DNA from: Streptococcus iniae
Lineage (GTDB): Bacteria; Bacillota; Bacilli; Lactobacillales; Streptococcaceae
Assembly (NCBI RefSeq): GCF_030732225.1
Contig: NZ_CP132230.1
Coordinates: forward strand, 338,001 to 402,000
Direction of reading: 5' to 3'
DNA: 64,000 bases
Part shown: in pieces, positions 43,368 to 52,068 of the stretch
How positions within the stretch are numbered: the first letter of the stretch is position 1
Layout: each line of letters starts with the position of its first letter
Translations under genes and position numbers: made by a program
Notes under the pieces: model-generated
Told to the model about the DNA's origin: nothing
The model's input: the letters and a program-made list of their open reading frames with translations, nothing else
The model's database searches: none

Positions 43368-43922
43368 ATGTTTGTTTATGATGAGAAGACGAATACTATT
43401 GAAACAGAAGCATTGTTGTTAAGGCAGTTTGTTTTGGAGGACAGTCAGTCTGTTGCTATAATTTGCAATAGTGATCAGGTTCAAAAAGGGACCCTTTCCT
43501 TGCCGAAACCTTATACTCCAGATTCAGCAATAGCTTGGATTGGTAGTCATAAGTCACGTTGTGAGCAGGACAGTGCCTATAACTATGCCATTACGGATAA
43601 GAAGACTGGCCAACTGTACGGTTCTGTAAGTTTAGTGAGATATCCTAAGACAGACTTGGCTGAACTGGGTTACTGGATAGATCCAGAAGTTTGGAACAAA
43701 GGTATCGCTACCGAGGCAGCTAAAGCAATGATTAATTATGGATTTCAGATAAAAAACTTGCATAAAATTACGGCAAAACATTTTCTTTATAATATGGCAT
43801 CAGGTAAGGTTATGGTGAAAGCTGGCATGTCAAAAGAAGGGGATCAAAAGCAACAAGTCTTAAAAGATGGTAACTATGAAGATGTAGTCCATTATGGAGT
43901 GCTTAACTCCGAAGTCTTATAG
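43368..43922 (+). CDS. GNAT-family N-acetyltransferase (RimJ/RimL type)
   Basis: 184 residues from ATG 43368, preceded by AAAGGAG; the frame upstream has no better start. Pattern of the RimL subgroup: TEALLLRQFVLEDSQSVAIICNS at the start, LAELGYWIDPEVWNKGIATEAAKAMINYGF (acetyl-CoA loop) and NLHKITAKHFLYNMASGKVMVKAGMSKEG. It probably acetylates a protein N-terminus or small amine; substrate unknown. It lies between the third and second lipase modules without clear link. Confidence 0.85.
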   Translation: MFVYDEKTNTIETEALLLRQFVLEDSQSVAIICNSDQVQKGTLSLPKPYTPDSAIAWIGSHKSRCEQDSAYNYAITDKKTGQLYGSVSLVRYPKTDLAELGYWIDPEVWNKGIATEAAKAMINYGFQIKNLHKITAKHFLYNMASGKVMVKAGMSKEGDQKQQVLKDGNYEDVVHYGVLNSEVL

Positions 43923-44100
43923 AGAGAAATTAAAGTGTTCCTTGAGGAATGCTTTTCCTATTGCATTGTGTTGTGAGCGAGAATTGGTATTCCTTTAAGG
44001 GTCAGTAAAATTAAAAAGAGTCTAAAATTAGAAACGAAAAGCTGATTTGAAAACTATTAGGGCTGTTTTGCATTAATTTCTCTTATGATTTTTAAATATT

Positions 44101-44109
44101 TGTTATAAT
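44101..44109 (+). promoter_or_regulatory. Promoter of lipase module 2
   Basis: TGTTATAAT (extended -10), 50 bases before the module 2 putative immunity gene. Confidence 0.55.
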
Positions 44110-44158
44110 GTAATTGACATAATGTTTTTAAATTAAAAGAGGATAAAAGGGTTAGGTT

Positions 44159-44551
44159 GTGAGAAAAAGGAAAACTTATATCATTTTAGCGCTAATCGTT
44201 GTAATAGGGGGGATTGTCATGAAACAGTTATTTGCCAGTCATGCAGACTTGGATAAAAAAATAGAGCAAGATAGAATAGCGAAGTACATTAACGACTATG
44301 TTTATTTAGCTGATGGCGAAGTCATCACAGACATCGCTTTTACGGATTTTGAGAAAAATGAGATGACAGGCTCTTGGATGATTACAACAAAAATTAACGG
44401 CAAGTATGATATTAGTTTTTCAGAAACTACTATGGGAGGAAAATTGCGTGCCTTAGGTTATTTTCCAAATGAAATCGATGTAAGAACTGAAAAAGAAGTG
44501 GGGCGCAAGGATTTTGAGGCCTTAACAATTACCTATGTTGAGGTAAACTAA
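44159..44551 (+). CDS. Membrane-anchored putative immunity protein, module 2
   Basis: 130 residues, GTG start after an AAAAGGG-type SD. One N-terminal helix (TYIILALIVVIGGIVM) behind the basic MRKRK, then a polar domain of about 105 residues with FTDFEKNEMTGSWMITTKINGKYDISFSE. Homologous to the IS-split gene at 39823 and more distantly to 37014. The lipase gene starts one base after its stop. Probably protects the outer face of the cytoplasmic membrane against the cognate lipase; inferred from context. Confidence 0.6.
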   Translation: MRKRKTYIILALIVVIGGIVMKQLFASHADLDKKIEQDRIAKYINDYVYLADGEVITDIAFTDFEKNEMTGSWMITTKINGKYDISFSETTMGGKLRALGYFPNEIDVRTEKEVGRKDFEALTITYVEVN

Positions 44552-45760
44552 ATGCCTACAGATCAAGATTATAGATATTTAGCAGAAGATAGTTACAATA
44601 TTGACTCAAAATTACTTAAACAAACCCTACAAGAAGGTCAAATTGTCGGAAATGGCCGGTATATTATTGTCGATAAACCTGTTGATAACACTCGAAATGG
44701 TATGCAGGCCATGGCTGTTGCTCCTATTTTAGAAGGCACAAAAGATCGACCAGACCTTAGCCACATTATTATTGCCTTTGCTGGGACAAATTCTAGTGAT
44801 TTTCTAGACCTTCAAACAGATCTTCAAATGATAGGTGCAGGTGCAACAGAAACTTTAACAGATGTTAAAACAAGAACATTGCAAGATTCTCAAGGAAAAA
44901 CTGCATTAGAATATGCTAGGCAAATTGCTGCAAAATACCCGAAAGCTGCCATTTCAACAACGGGACATTCACTAGGACAATCTCAGGCCATGTATGTGGC
45001 CTTAAAAAACGGCTGGCTAAATGTCGGTTACAATGGACCAGATATCCATCACATGCTGACGCAAGATGGTATTAAATACATGATGGATCATCCAGAACAA
45101 TTTAGAAATTATCGCAATAAGTATGATCTGATTGGAAATATCACTGGAAATAAAACACAAACAGCTATTTATTACAATGGAATAGAAGGTTTGTATGGGC
45201 CATTAAAGGTGCACAGTTTAAACAATTGGAAGTTTGACCAGGATGGAAATGTCATTGACAGTAATGGTAAGCGGCTAACTCCAAAATTGACAATTGCCTT
45301 AGCACAGACAACAGTAGAAACCTTTCGTATAACGCAATTAAAGAAACGGTTAGCACAAGATGGTTTATCCGAAAATGAGACCATATTTTTAGATGCTGAA
45401 GAAGCTTTTTCAATCTCTAGGGGACTTGTTTCAACTGCAGAAACAGCTTTGGCAGAAATGACCACTTCGGTTAACGCAAGCATGCAAAAAGCAGAAGAGC
45501 TTTTTCGAACCACCAAGTCAATGCCAAAGGGAGTAACAGATTTAACGGAGGCTGAGTTATCAGAAGCCTATGCAGCAGGAGGAGTGACTTACGACAGTAT
45601 TGTAGCAAAAACAAGTGAGCATTTTGAGGCAAAAATAGCACAAGCACAAGCTATTGTGACGGCATATAATACCTTAAAAAATCAGATTGATACAGGTATT
45701 GATAGGATGCTTGCTCAAGATAGTGTTTTAGCTGGAGACTTTAAAAAATGGAAAGCTTAA
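44552..45760 (+). CDS. TslA-like T7SS lipase toxin, module 2
   Basis: 402 residues. Same plan as the module 1 lipase: GMQAMAVAP, IIIAFAGTNSSDF and nucleophile elbow TTGHSLGQSQAMYV (Ser140), then RNKYDLIGNITGNK and the HSLNNWKFDQDGNVID segment, followed by a helical C-terminal half from about 250 (LKKRLAQDGLSENETIFLDAEEAF; MTTSVNASMQKAEELF). No signal peptide. The two lipases are clearly homologous but well diverged along their length, so these are distinct toxins and not a recent duplication. Its end overlaps the next gene by 13 bases. Confidence 0.72.
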   Translation: MPTDQDYRYLAEDSYNIDSKLLKQTLQEGQIVGNGRYIIVDKPVDNTRNGMQAMAVAPILEGTKDRPDLSHIIIAFAGTNSSDFLDLQTDLQMIGAGATETLTDVKTRTLQDSQGKTALEYARQIAAKYPKAAISTTGHSLGQSQAMYVALKNGWLNVGYNGPDIHHMLTQDGIKYMMDHPEQFRNYRNKYDLIGNITGNKTQTAIYYNGIEGLYGPLKVHSLNNWKFDQDGNVIDSNGKRLTPKLTIALAQTTVETFRITQLKKRLAQDGLSENETIFLDAEEAFSISRGLVSTAETALAEMTTSVNASMQKAEELFRTTKSMPKGVTDLTEAELSEAYAAGGVTYDSIVAKTSEHFEAKIAQAQAIVTAYNTLKNQIDTGIDRMLAQDSVLAGDFKKWKA

Positions 45761-46143
45761 ATCAGATATCGGAAAAACTTTTAAACAAGCGTGTAGAATT
45801 GGAAACCTTAGAAGACAGTTATCACCGATCAAACAATAATCTGGCAGAACAAGTTTATGATTTGGAGCAAAAACGTTCTGATTTGGAAAATCTTCTTCAA
45901 GAAACCTATGAAACAACCAGCTATGACTTGAGGCAAGATGATTCTGTCAATGAAGAATCCTTTATGGCAATGAATCAGATTTTTACCTTTTTTCAAACGG
46001 AGTTGGATGAGGAATTTACTAAAGAATACAGGATTTTATTGGATCAAGAAGAAGAGCTGAGACAGGAATACCTGAAAAAACGGCAAATCCTTCAAGACTC
46101 AGTAGAGCAATTGCAACAAAAGAATACAGCATATAAACATTAA
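45748..46143 (+). CDS. TlaA-like small helical partner, module 2
   Basis: 131 residues, longer than its module 1 counterpart. Charged coiled-coil-like helices (LNKRVELETLEDSYHRSNNNLAEQVYDLEQKRSDLENLL; EEELRQEYLKKRQILQDSVEQLQQK). Start ATG lies inside the lipase gene end, so expression is coupled. DUF3958-like by general character. Confidence 0.5.
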   Translation: MESLNQISEKLLNKRVELETLEDSYHRSNNNLAEQVYDLEQKRSDLENLLQETYETTSYDLRQDDSVNEESFMAMNQIFTFFQTELDEEFTKEYRILLDQEEELRQEYLKKRQILQDSVEQLQQKNTAYKH

Positions 46144-46159
46144 AAGAAGGAGAGCGACA

Positions 46160-46441
46160 ATGAGTGTTGTTGGAGAATTTTTTCGAGGGAAAACGGAGTT
46201 GAATACTGTTAAAAAAGAACTTGATAAAGCACTAGTTACAGGTGTCCATGCCCCTCGCCTTAAAAAAGATATTGGAATACTGGTAAACTCAGGTGATGGT
46301 GATATTACAGCAATAGCAGGAAGTGCCAGAAGTAGTATTACAGCCCTAGCACTCCAACTGGACACTGCTCTAAAAGGACAATTCAAAAGAAAAGTAGATG
46401 CAGCAATTGAGACAACTATTAGCCACTATGACCAATTTTAA
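46160..46441 (+). CDS. TlaB-like small helical partner, module 2
   Basis: 93 residues, SD AAGGAGAG. Opens MSVVGEFFRGKTELNTVKKELDKAL, with a central SGDGDITAIAGSARSSITALALQL and a final amphipathic helix; alanine-rich, helical hairpin-like. Comparable in size and position to 39049-39309. Confidence 0.5.
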   Translation: MSVVGEFFRGKTELNTVKKELDKALVTGVHAPRLKKDIGILVNSGDGDITAIAGSARSSITALALQLDTALKGQFKRKVDAAIETTISHYDQF

Positions 46442-46636
46442 AAGGGTTACTGAGGTCTTTTTTTGGCAATTATGACAATGACTTGTTTTTTAGGTCTTTT
46501 GTTACTAATAATTAGTGATATGTTACAAAGCATGTGTTTTATGTCAGTCATAAGTCGGTTTCTTTAAATAACATTTGGAGTGCTTTTTTTCCTTTTTATT
46601 TATGGTAGTATGGTTTTATCATAAAATGAAAAGGTA

Positions 46637-47749
46637 ATGATTTTAAAGATGAATAAGAAATTGTTTTTAGCGTCAACATTTGCTTTAACGATGTTTGCAG
46701 CTGGAACTGTCCAAGCTGATGAAATGCCATGGACTGCCAGATCGGTTGAAGACATTCGTGCTGATTTAGTGGCAACAGCTGATGGGCAAACATACAGCAT
46801 TAAATATGGAGATACCCTTAGTTCAATTGCTGAAGCAATGTCTATTGATGTTAATGTATTAGCTCAAGTGAATCAAATCAGTAATATTGATTTGATTTTC
46901 CCAAATACAAAATTGGTAATGACTTACGATCAGAATAAGAATCTTGCAAGGATTGAAATTCAGCCAGCTGCACCAACAAGTACACAGGCACCACAATCAG
47001 CGACAGTGAACCTTGAAACTAATCAAGTGGTTGTTGATAACACTGCACATCCTTTAGAAGATGTGTCATCGCAAACACAAGTAGCACCAGAAACACCTCA
47101 AGCACAAGTAGCACCAGAAACAAGTGCAGTGGATGCGAGCGTTTCAGCACAACCATCTGTAACTGAACCGGTATCAGAAGTGTCAGTTGAGGAGACAAAA
47201 GCAGCTGAAGTAGCACCAGAAGCACCGGCAGAAGAATTACCGGCAGAACCAACGATTACAAGTGAAATGGTAGCTACAAAAGCATTAGGAAGTGTGTCTG
47301 ACTATGGTCAACCATCTGCTTACCAAGCCCCTGTTGATGTGCCAGAAATGACTCCTGTGACACCGGCACCTGCTGCTCAAGTAGCTCCAACACCATCGCT
47401 TAATACCACTGGTCTTCAACCTCAAGCAGCAGCTTACATGAATGAAGTTGCTGGAATTTATGGCATCACTCATTTCAGCACTTACCGCCCAGGTGATAGT
47501 CAAGATCATGGAAAAGGTTTAGCAGTTGACTTTATGGTGCCAGTAAGTTCTGTTCTTGGTGACCAAGTTGCAGATTATACCATTGCCAATATGGCATCAC
47601 GTAAGGTATCTTATATTATCTGGAAACAACGTTTCTACTCACCATATCCAAGCATTTACGGACCAGCTAACACGTGGAACCTAATGCCGGACCGGGGCAG
47701 TGTCACAGAAAATCACTATGATCACGTTCACGTGTCCTTCAACCCATAA
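46637..47749 (+). CDS. sip: Sip-like secreted LysM protein
   Basis: 370 residues: signal peptide (cleavage probably after VQA, residue 27), LysM domain (about 52-95, YSIKYGDTLSSIAEAMSIDVNVLAQVNQI), a Pro/Ala/Glu-rich linker with APETPQAQVAPE repeats (about 110-250), and a C-terminal domain beginning GLQPQAAAYMNEVAGIYGI with HGKGLAVDFMV and ending NHYDHVHVSF. The plan and the end sequences match the surface immunogenic protein Sip of S. agalactiae. LysM anchors it non-covalently to peptidoglycan. Start 46637 or 46649 (MNKKLF) is uncertain. No link to the lipase island apart from proximity. Confidence 0.85.
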   Translation: MILKMNKKLFLASTFALTMFAAGTVQADEMPWTARSVEDIRADLVATADGQTYSIKYGDTLSSIAEAMSIDVNVLAQVNQISNIDLIFPNTKLVMTYDQNKNLARIEIQPAAPTSTQAPQSATVNLETNQVVVDNTAHPLEDVSSQTQVAPETPQAQVAPETSAVDASVSAQPSVTEPVSEVSVEETKAAEVAPEAPAEELPAEPTITSEMVATKALGSVSDYGQPSAYQAPVDVPEMTPVTPAPAAQVAPTPSLNTTGLQPQAAAYMNEVAGIYGITHFSTYRPGDSQDHGKGLAVDFMVPVSSVLGDQVADYTIANMASRKVSYIIWKQRFYSPYPSIYGPANTWNLMPDRGSVTENHYDHVHVSFNP

Positions 47750-47779
47750 ATAAAAAAATCAGGTCTATTCTTGCTTTCA

Positions 47780-47825
47780 GATTGAAGTGCCAGTCCATTT
47801 TGGACACGTTCTTCAATCTTTTTTC
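47780..47825 (+). terminator. sip terminator
   Basis: GATTGAAG / CTTCAATC stem with an inner GTCC/GGAC hairpin, followed by a T-run. Confidence 0.75.
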
Positions 47826-48044
47826 TTGTCTTTTGTACTATCATGGGCAATATAGAATATATGGGAAATGGGTCTTCTTGCAACAAATGGCGGTCTTTCA
47901 TTAGAGAGTTCCTTTTTAATACTAGTCTTGCTTGGTTTTAGGATACAATCCTTATGATGTTTATTTCCTTCACAGGTCCAATACCTTAGTGTAGTGGACC
48001 TTTTGCCTATTCTTTTTTAGTTATAATCTTATCAGAAAAGTTGG

Positions 48045-48752
48045 TTAGAAGCCCTTGTTATATTTCTCATTCAAATACTTTTCCATGGCTTTGTAGCAGG
48101 CATATACGAAAGCAGTAAGCAGTATGTAAATCCAAAATGGTATCGTTATTTTTGGGAGTTGCATTACTATTCCAAGTAGAGGAGTAAAGGCAATAAGGAT
48201 ATAGGCAAAAATACCATAAAAAATGATGCTTTTCTTTTGCGTTTTTTTATTGTCTGTGTAGGTGCTGTTGATAATGAGAGAAACCAACTTGGTGGCTAAA
48301 AAAGCAATTAAGACAGCCATGACGAAATCGATGACTGTAAGTTGTACAGCAGCTATTACTTCTTTATGAATGATAAATTGACCTAATATATAGTTTAACA
48401 AATCGCGACCAAAATAAATTAGCATGAAAATTACCATTATCATAACTCCCAGCTGCAGATTATTCAGCTGTTTTTCTTTCTTAGTCATGTGAGGTGCTGC
48501 TGCCATGACTTGATCCATAAACAAATGCTTGTCCTCACCAAAAACGTCATCTAAAGTCGCTTGTCTTTCTTGCCCATCCAACAAAAGTGTCACCAAATCA
48601 TTACGAATCAATTCCTGATGATAGGGATTAATCTCAGCTCCTCTCAAGCAGATAATCATATTAGTGTAAGCCTCTTGATGTGTCGCATGAATTCCCTTCT
48701 CTAAAAGATTGTTTTCTTTTTGCAGTTTTTTCACCTTATGCATCTTTATCAC
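48045..48752 (-). CDS. PadR-linked membrane protein (DUF1129/DUF1048-like)
   Basis: 235 residues: a soluble helical N-terminal half of about 110 residues (INPYHQELIRNDLVTLLLDGQERQATLDDVFG) followed by four hydrophobic helices and a basic tail. This form, a short DUF1048-like region plus membrane part, is commonly coded after PadR regulators. It overlaps the padR gene end by 17 bases. Function unknown; perhaps a membrane stress sensor. Confidence 0.6.
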   Translation of the reverse strand: MIKMHKVKKLQKENNLLEKGIHATHQEAYTNMIICLRGAEINPYHQELIRNDLVTLLLDGQERQATLDDVFGEDKHLFMDQVMAAAPHMTKKEKQLNNLQLGVMIMVIFMLIYFGRDLLNYILGQFIIHKEVIAAVQLTVIDFVMAVLIAFLATKLVSLIINSTYTDNKKTQKKSIIFYGIFAYILIAFTPLLGIVMQLPKITIPFWIYILLTAFVYACYKAMEKYLNEKYNKGF

Positions 48753-49089
48753 CTGAACTTTCTTTCTGTAATAATTGGTCTAACGCATTGCTGAGCAGGG
48801 ACCAATTGTTTTTAAAGCCAGCTAGTTGTTTAATGCCAACAGCTGTTAATCTGTAATACTTCCTTTTAGGACCCTGTGGGGATGGTTTTTGCTCCCCTTG
48901 AATGCATTGACTGCTCTGCAATCTCAAAATAATGGGGTAAATTGTTCCTTCAGAAATCTCTCCGAAGCCGTAGGCTTCTAATTTTTTAGAAATTTCGTAG
49001 GCATAAGTTTCTTCCTGATGAATAATTTCAAGAATAGCCCCTTCAAGTAGGCCCTTTAACATTTGTGATGGAATCATTTCAAAAACCAC
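48736..49089 (-). CDS. PadR-family transcriptional regulator
   Basis: 117 residues, winged helix: MLKGLLEGAILEIIHQEETYAYEISKKLEAYGFGEISEGTIYPIILRLQ is the PadR signature, followed by a wing (YYRLTAVGIKQLAGF) and a short dimerisation helix. It probably represses its own operon with the membrane protein; the AT-rich region at 49095-49140 holds the promoter. Confidence 0.88.
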   Translation of the reverse strand: MVFEMIPSQMLKGLLEGAILEIIHQEETYAYEISKKLEAYGFGEISEGTIYPIILRLQSSQCIQGEQKPSPQGPKRKYYRLTAVGIKQLAGFKNNWSLLSNALDQLLQKESSGDKDA

Positions 49090-49189
49090 CTCCTGACTAC
49101 CTTGTTATACAAGTTACTGATTTGACTATATTGTAATGCAAGGTAGAAGACTTGTCAAGGATTTAGGTGTGATTTTTTGAAATCACATA

Positions 49190-49230
49190 AAAAAACTCTA
49201 TAACATTCCTTAACAAAGAAGTTATAGAGT
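49190..49230 (-). terminator. citC terminator
   Basis: ACTCTATAAC / GTTATAGAGT stem with a seven-T tail on the minus strand. A second small hairpin GTGATTT/AAATCAC lies at 49169-49186. Confidence 0.8.
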
Positions 49231-49262
49231 CTGGGTTGTTATAGGCAAGTCTATGTTATGCA

Positions 49263-50309
49263 CTAATAATGGATGACGGACTTGCTTTTTTGAATGCGGT
49301 TAATGATGTCTTTGGCTCGCTCAGAAGTGAAAAAGTCATAGGTTGTTTTAGGAACCAATGGTTTGATCTTGTTGACTTGCTTGTCTTTGAGGTATTGGCG
49401 GACGGTTGAAGCACTAATGATTTGGCCGTTAACTTCTTTTCTTGGGATAAGAACGCAGTCAATACCTTCTTGTGGTAGATACTCTTGCATGATGGCATTG
49501 TAAATACCAGTAACCTGACTATGAGGTTCTTGTCCTACGTATCGTTTATGAATGCCTAATTGGTTGGCAATAGCTGTGAAAATGGTAAGATCTAGCTTAG
49601 CTTGACTGACGATGACGCTTTGTTTGTCTTTTTGGAAATAACTCGGAAAAGTGGCTTGGCTGATAATATAAGGACCTGTTTCATGATAAATAATATTATC
49701 TAAATGGGCAGTTCCAGCTAAAATCAATTCTTTTCGGATATGAAAGGGGATTAAACTACTGTCATCACTGACCATAAATAGGTGTAACACCTCATTTTCT
49801 AAAGCTGCTTTTTCAATGAGGTGAAGATGTCCCAAGGTAAAGGGGTTGGCATTTAAGACAATAGCAGCCTGTGACTTGTTCTTAGAAGTTGCTAGGGCTA
49901 GCTTATCCAAGTAGTGCTTAAAGCCTTCTTTACGGTTTTCCATAAATGTCAAGAGTTCAGGAATGCTAACAATAGGATAAAAACCTAAGTCAGCAAAGAA
50001 ATGACTAGCATCTGGCTTGGTGTAGACAAAGACATGGGAATGCCCATCTTCAACAGCTTTTGTAAGAAGATGACTAACAATGAGGTTTAGCAGCCCCTCA
50101 CCCTTATATTTTTGGCAAATGGCAAAACAGCGCAAGCTATTTTTAAAGAGGCTACCAGTAGCAATTAATTGGTCTTTTTCGTTAAAGATACCGCAGGTAT
50201 AGTCTAAATTGAGGTCTCGTTGAATGCCTGCAGCTTCTAAAAGTTGAGTGACCTGTCTCTGGTTTTTGTGATCAGATGGGAAAATTTTGGATACGGAAAA
50301 TACAGACAT
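49263..50309 (-). CDS. citC: [Citrate (pro-3S)-lyase] ligase
   Basis: Acetylates the thiol of the prosthetic group of citrate lyase acyl carrier protein, activating the enzyme. 348 residues: an N-terminal GNAT-like part (AICQKYKGEGLLNLIVSHLLTKA) and the nucleotidyltransferase core with AAIVLNANPFTLGHLHLIEKAA (HIGH-type motif TLGHLH) and ISASTVRQYLK. Last gene of the leftward citM-GntR-citG-citC arm. Confidence 0.93.
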   Translation of the reverse strand: MSVFSVSKIFPSDHKNQRQVTQLLEAAGIQRDLNLDYTCGIFNEKDQLIATGSLFKNSLRCFAICQKYKGEGLLNLIVSHLLTKAVEDGHSHVFVYTKPDASHFFADLGFYPIVSIPELLTFMENRKEGFKHYLDKLALATSKNKSQAAIVLNANPFTLGHLHLIEKAALENEVLHLFMVSDDSSLIPFHIRKELILAGTAHLDNIIYHETGPYIISQATFPSYFQKDKQSVIVSQAKLDLTIFTAIANQLGIHKRYVGQEPHSQVTGIYNAIMQEYLPQEGIDCVLIPRKEVNGQIISASTVRQYLKDKQVNKIKPLVPKTTYDFFTSERAKDIINRIQKSKSVIHY

Positions 50310-50352
50310 GGCTAATCCTTTCTATCACAGATAAGAAGTGAGTGGTTGCTTC

Positions 50353-51240
50353 TTACAAGAGTTTTTCTAAAAAAGCAAAATAAAGGGATAAAATTAATAA
50401 GTCAGCAGAACCACCAGGGCTAAGATTGTGTTGAATGAGTTTTTCGTTATAGTTGCTTAAGGCTAATTCACAGTCTTTTTCGGATTGGACATTGGCAAGA
50501 AGTTTTAGGCAGTCCTCTTGTACCATTTGTAAGGCCTTGTGCCCTCCTCGGTGTAGCAGGTTTCCATCTTCAACAAATGTCATGAGATACAGTAGTAACT
50601 GTAATTGTAACTGACGATGGCTAAGGTTTTCTTGCGCTTTTTCTCTTAAAAATGGCATGGCTTTAGTGCTTAAGCTAGGGTAGCCTAAACTGGCCTCTCC
50701 TCTGGGCCCTTTGATGCCGTAGTTGAGGTAAAGTTTTTCCCCGTAGGTTAGTTCTTTCTTGTCTGTCAACTGTCCTAAATCATGTGCAATCAGGTGTTTT
50801 GTCATTGGAATAACAAGCTGGCAGATGGCTGTGCTATCTGTCTCTTTAAAGACATACTGCTCATCAATCTCTGGGTGTTGCGCCAGGTATTTTCCTGTTG
50901 CCCCTAAAATCAGTGCCAAAGAAAAATTAATGCCTTTATGGGTATTGACGCCTTTGGTGGCTTGAAACATGCTTGATTCTGCTTGAATACCTTCTTGACG
51001 TAAGTGGTTAAAGAGGGTTTCAGGGGTTTCCTGATAATGGTGATATCCAATTGCCAGGTAGCGTTCAAGGTGACTGGTAAGGGCGAGGGTTGAATCAATA
51101 AAGGTAGAGAGTGTCATGTCCTTGTGTGCCCCATTATCAGCGCAGTCTACTAGTCCTGCTTTAGGGGTCAATGTTACTTCATATAATAGCGCCTTGCACG
51201 CGCATTGACTGAAGTAGCGCAGTCTTTTGTTACTGTCCAT
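50353..51240 (-). CDS. citG: Triphosphoribosyl-dephospho-CoA synthase
   Basis: Makes the precursor of the citrate lyase prosthetic group from ATP and dephospho-CoA. 295 residues with TPKAGLVDCADNGAHKDMTLSTFIDS near the start, NTHKGINFSLALILGATG and GIKGPRGEASLGYPSL, all typical of the CitG/MdcB family. The start overlaps the end of the regulator gene by 11 bases; citC follows after 43 bases. Confidence 0.93.
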   Translation of the reverse strand: MDSNKRLRYFSQCACKALLYEVTLTPKAGLVDCADNGAHKDMTLSTFIDSTLALTSHLERYLAIGYHHYQETPETLFNHLRQEGIQAESSMFQATKGVNTHKGINFSLALILGATGKYLAQHPEIDEQYVFKETDSTAICQLVIPMTKHLIAHDLGQLTDKKELTYGEKLYLNYGIKGPRGEASLGYPSLSTKAMPFLREKAQENLSHRQLQLQLLLYLMTFVEDGNLLHRGGHKALQMVQEDCLKLLANVQSEKDCELALSNYNEKLIQHNLSPGGSADLLILSLYFAFLEKLL

Positions 51241-51925
51241 GTTTTTGTTCCAATTCCTGAACGACGAATTCTAAGGAGTGGTTCAGGTGTTCGTGAGTAA
51301 TTAGGGTAACTTGTTGGTAGTCTTTATTTTTCATTCCACGGTAGATTAACCAATGTTCATCTAAGGCTTTTCGACGTCTTTGGGGTGATGAAATGGATAT
51401 GCGACGGAAGTAGAGCAAATAAGCTTGGAGTTCGCCTAAAATTTCTTTAAGGCGAAGCATGTTACTTTTTTGATAAATAAGATTGTTAAAATCATTGAAA
51501 TTGCCTAAAACCTTGTCAATTTCATTATCAAGCAAGTAGCCTTCGCAGGTCTCTAAGAGTAGACGCATTTCTTCAAAATCAGCGTCTGACATCATGTTCA
51601 TCGCAGTTGTTGATGCCAAAGTGTCTAGGGCTTTTCGAATTTCAAAGATTTCATGGGCATCAGCTAAGGTCACTCCCCTAACAATAATACCACGATTTGG
51701 AATGTGTTCGACTAATTTTTCGCCCTCTAAGACACCTAGAGCATAGCGGATTGGTGTTCGGCTGATATTGAGTTCTCCAGAGAACTCTTTTTCATTGATT
51801 CTTGTTCCTGCTGGTATTTCTCGTAAAATAATCGATTTTTTAAAGGCCTCATAGAGTGCTATTTTTAAAGGGATATTTTTTGAAAGGTCTAGGTTATTTT
51901 TGATAACCTGTATGGTTGGATTCAT
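51230..51925 (-). CDS. citO: GntR-family (FCD) regulator of citrate genes
   Basis: 231 residues: winged HTH of the GntR type (LREIPAGTRINEKEFSGELNISRTPIRYALGVLEGEKLVEHIPNRG) and an all-helical FCD ligand domain (DAHEIFEIRKALDTLASTTAM ... TLITHEHLNHSLEFVV). In Enterococcus the equivalent CitO is a citrate-responsive activator of divergent cit/oad operons; the same role here is inferred from position. The symbol is by analogy. Confidence 0.8.
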   Translation of the reverse strand: MNPTIQVIKNNLDLSKNIPLKIALYEAFKKSIILREIPAGTRINEKEFSGELNISRTPIRYALGVLEGEKLVEHIPNRGIIVRGVTLADAHEIFEIRKALDTLASTTAMNMMSDADFEEMRLLLETCEGYLLDNEIDKVLGNFNDFNNLIYQKSNMLRLKEILGELQAYLLYFRRISISSPQRRRKALDEHWLIYRGMKNKDYQQVTLITHEHLNHSLEFVVQELEQKHGQ

Positions 51926-52007
51926 CTTTACTCCTTTATTGATAGGGCTAGCTAAAAATAGTGGGACTATTAAAGCAATGGGGTCTGTCTATTCAATGAT
52001 GACATAG

Positions 52008-52043
52008 AAAAAAAGGTTATGTAAATGAGTATAACCTTTTTTT
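52008..52043. terminator. Bidirectional terminator between citM and the GntR gene
   Basis: AAAAAAAGGTTAT, ten-base loop, ATAACCTTTTTTT. It can attenuate transcription from citM into the regulator-citG-citC genes. Confidence 0.85.
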
Positions 52044-52068
52044 AACAGGAGGTAAATAACAAATGGTC

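Noticed and set aside
45172-45516. Minus-strand frames opposite the lipase and other genes
   Set aside because: They are shadows of well-supported plus-strand genes without SD or recognisable sequence.
36641-46441. Prophage or complete integrative conjugative element at rpsI
   Set aside because: No integrase, relaxase, replication or structural genes are present; only toxin-like modules, IS and an ABC gene.
48045-49089. PadR pair as regulator of the citrate genes
   Set aside because: It is separated from citC by a terminator and forms its own operon with a membrane partner; the GntR gene in the locus is the better candidate.
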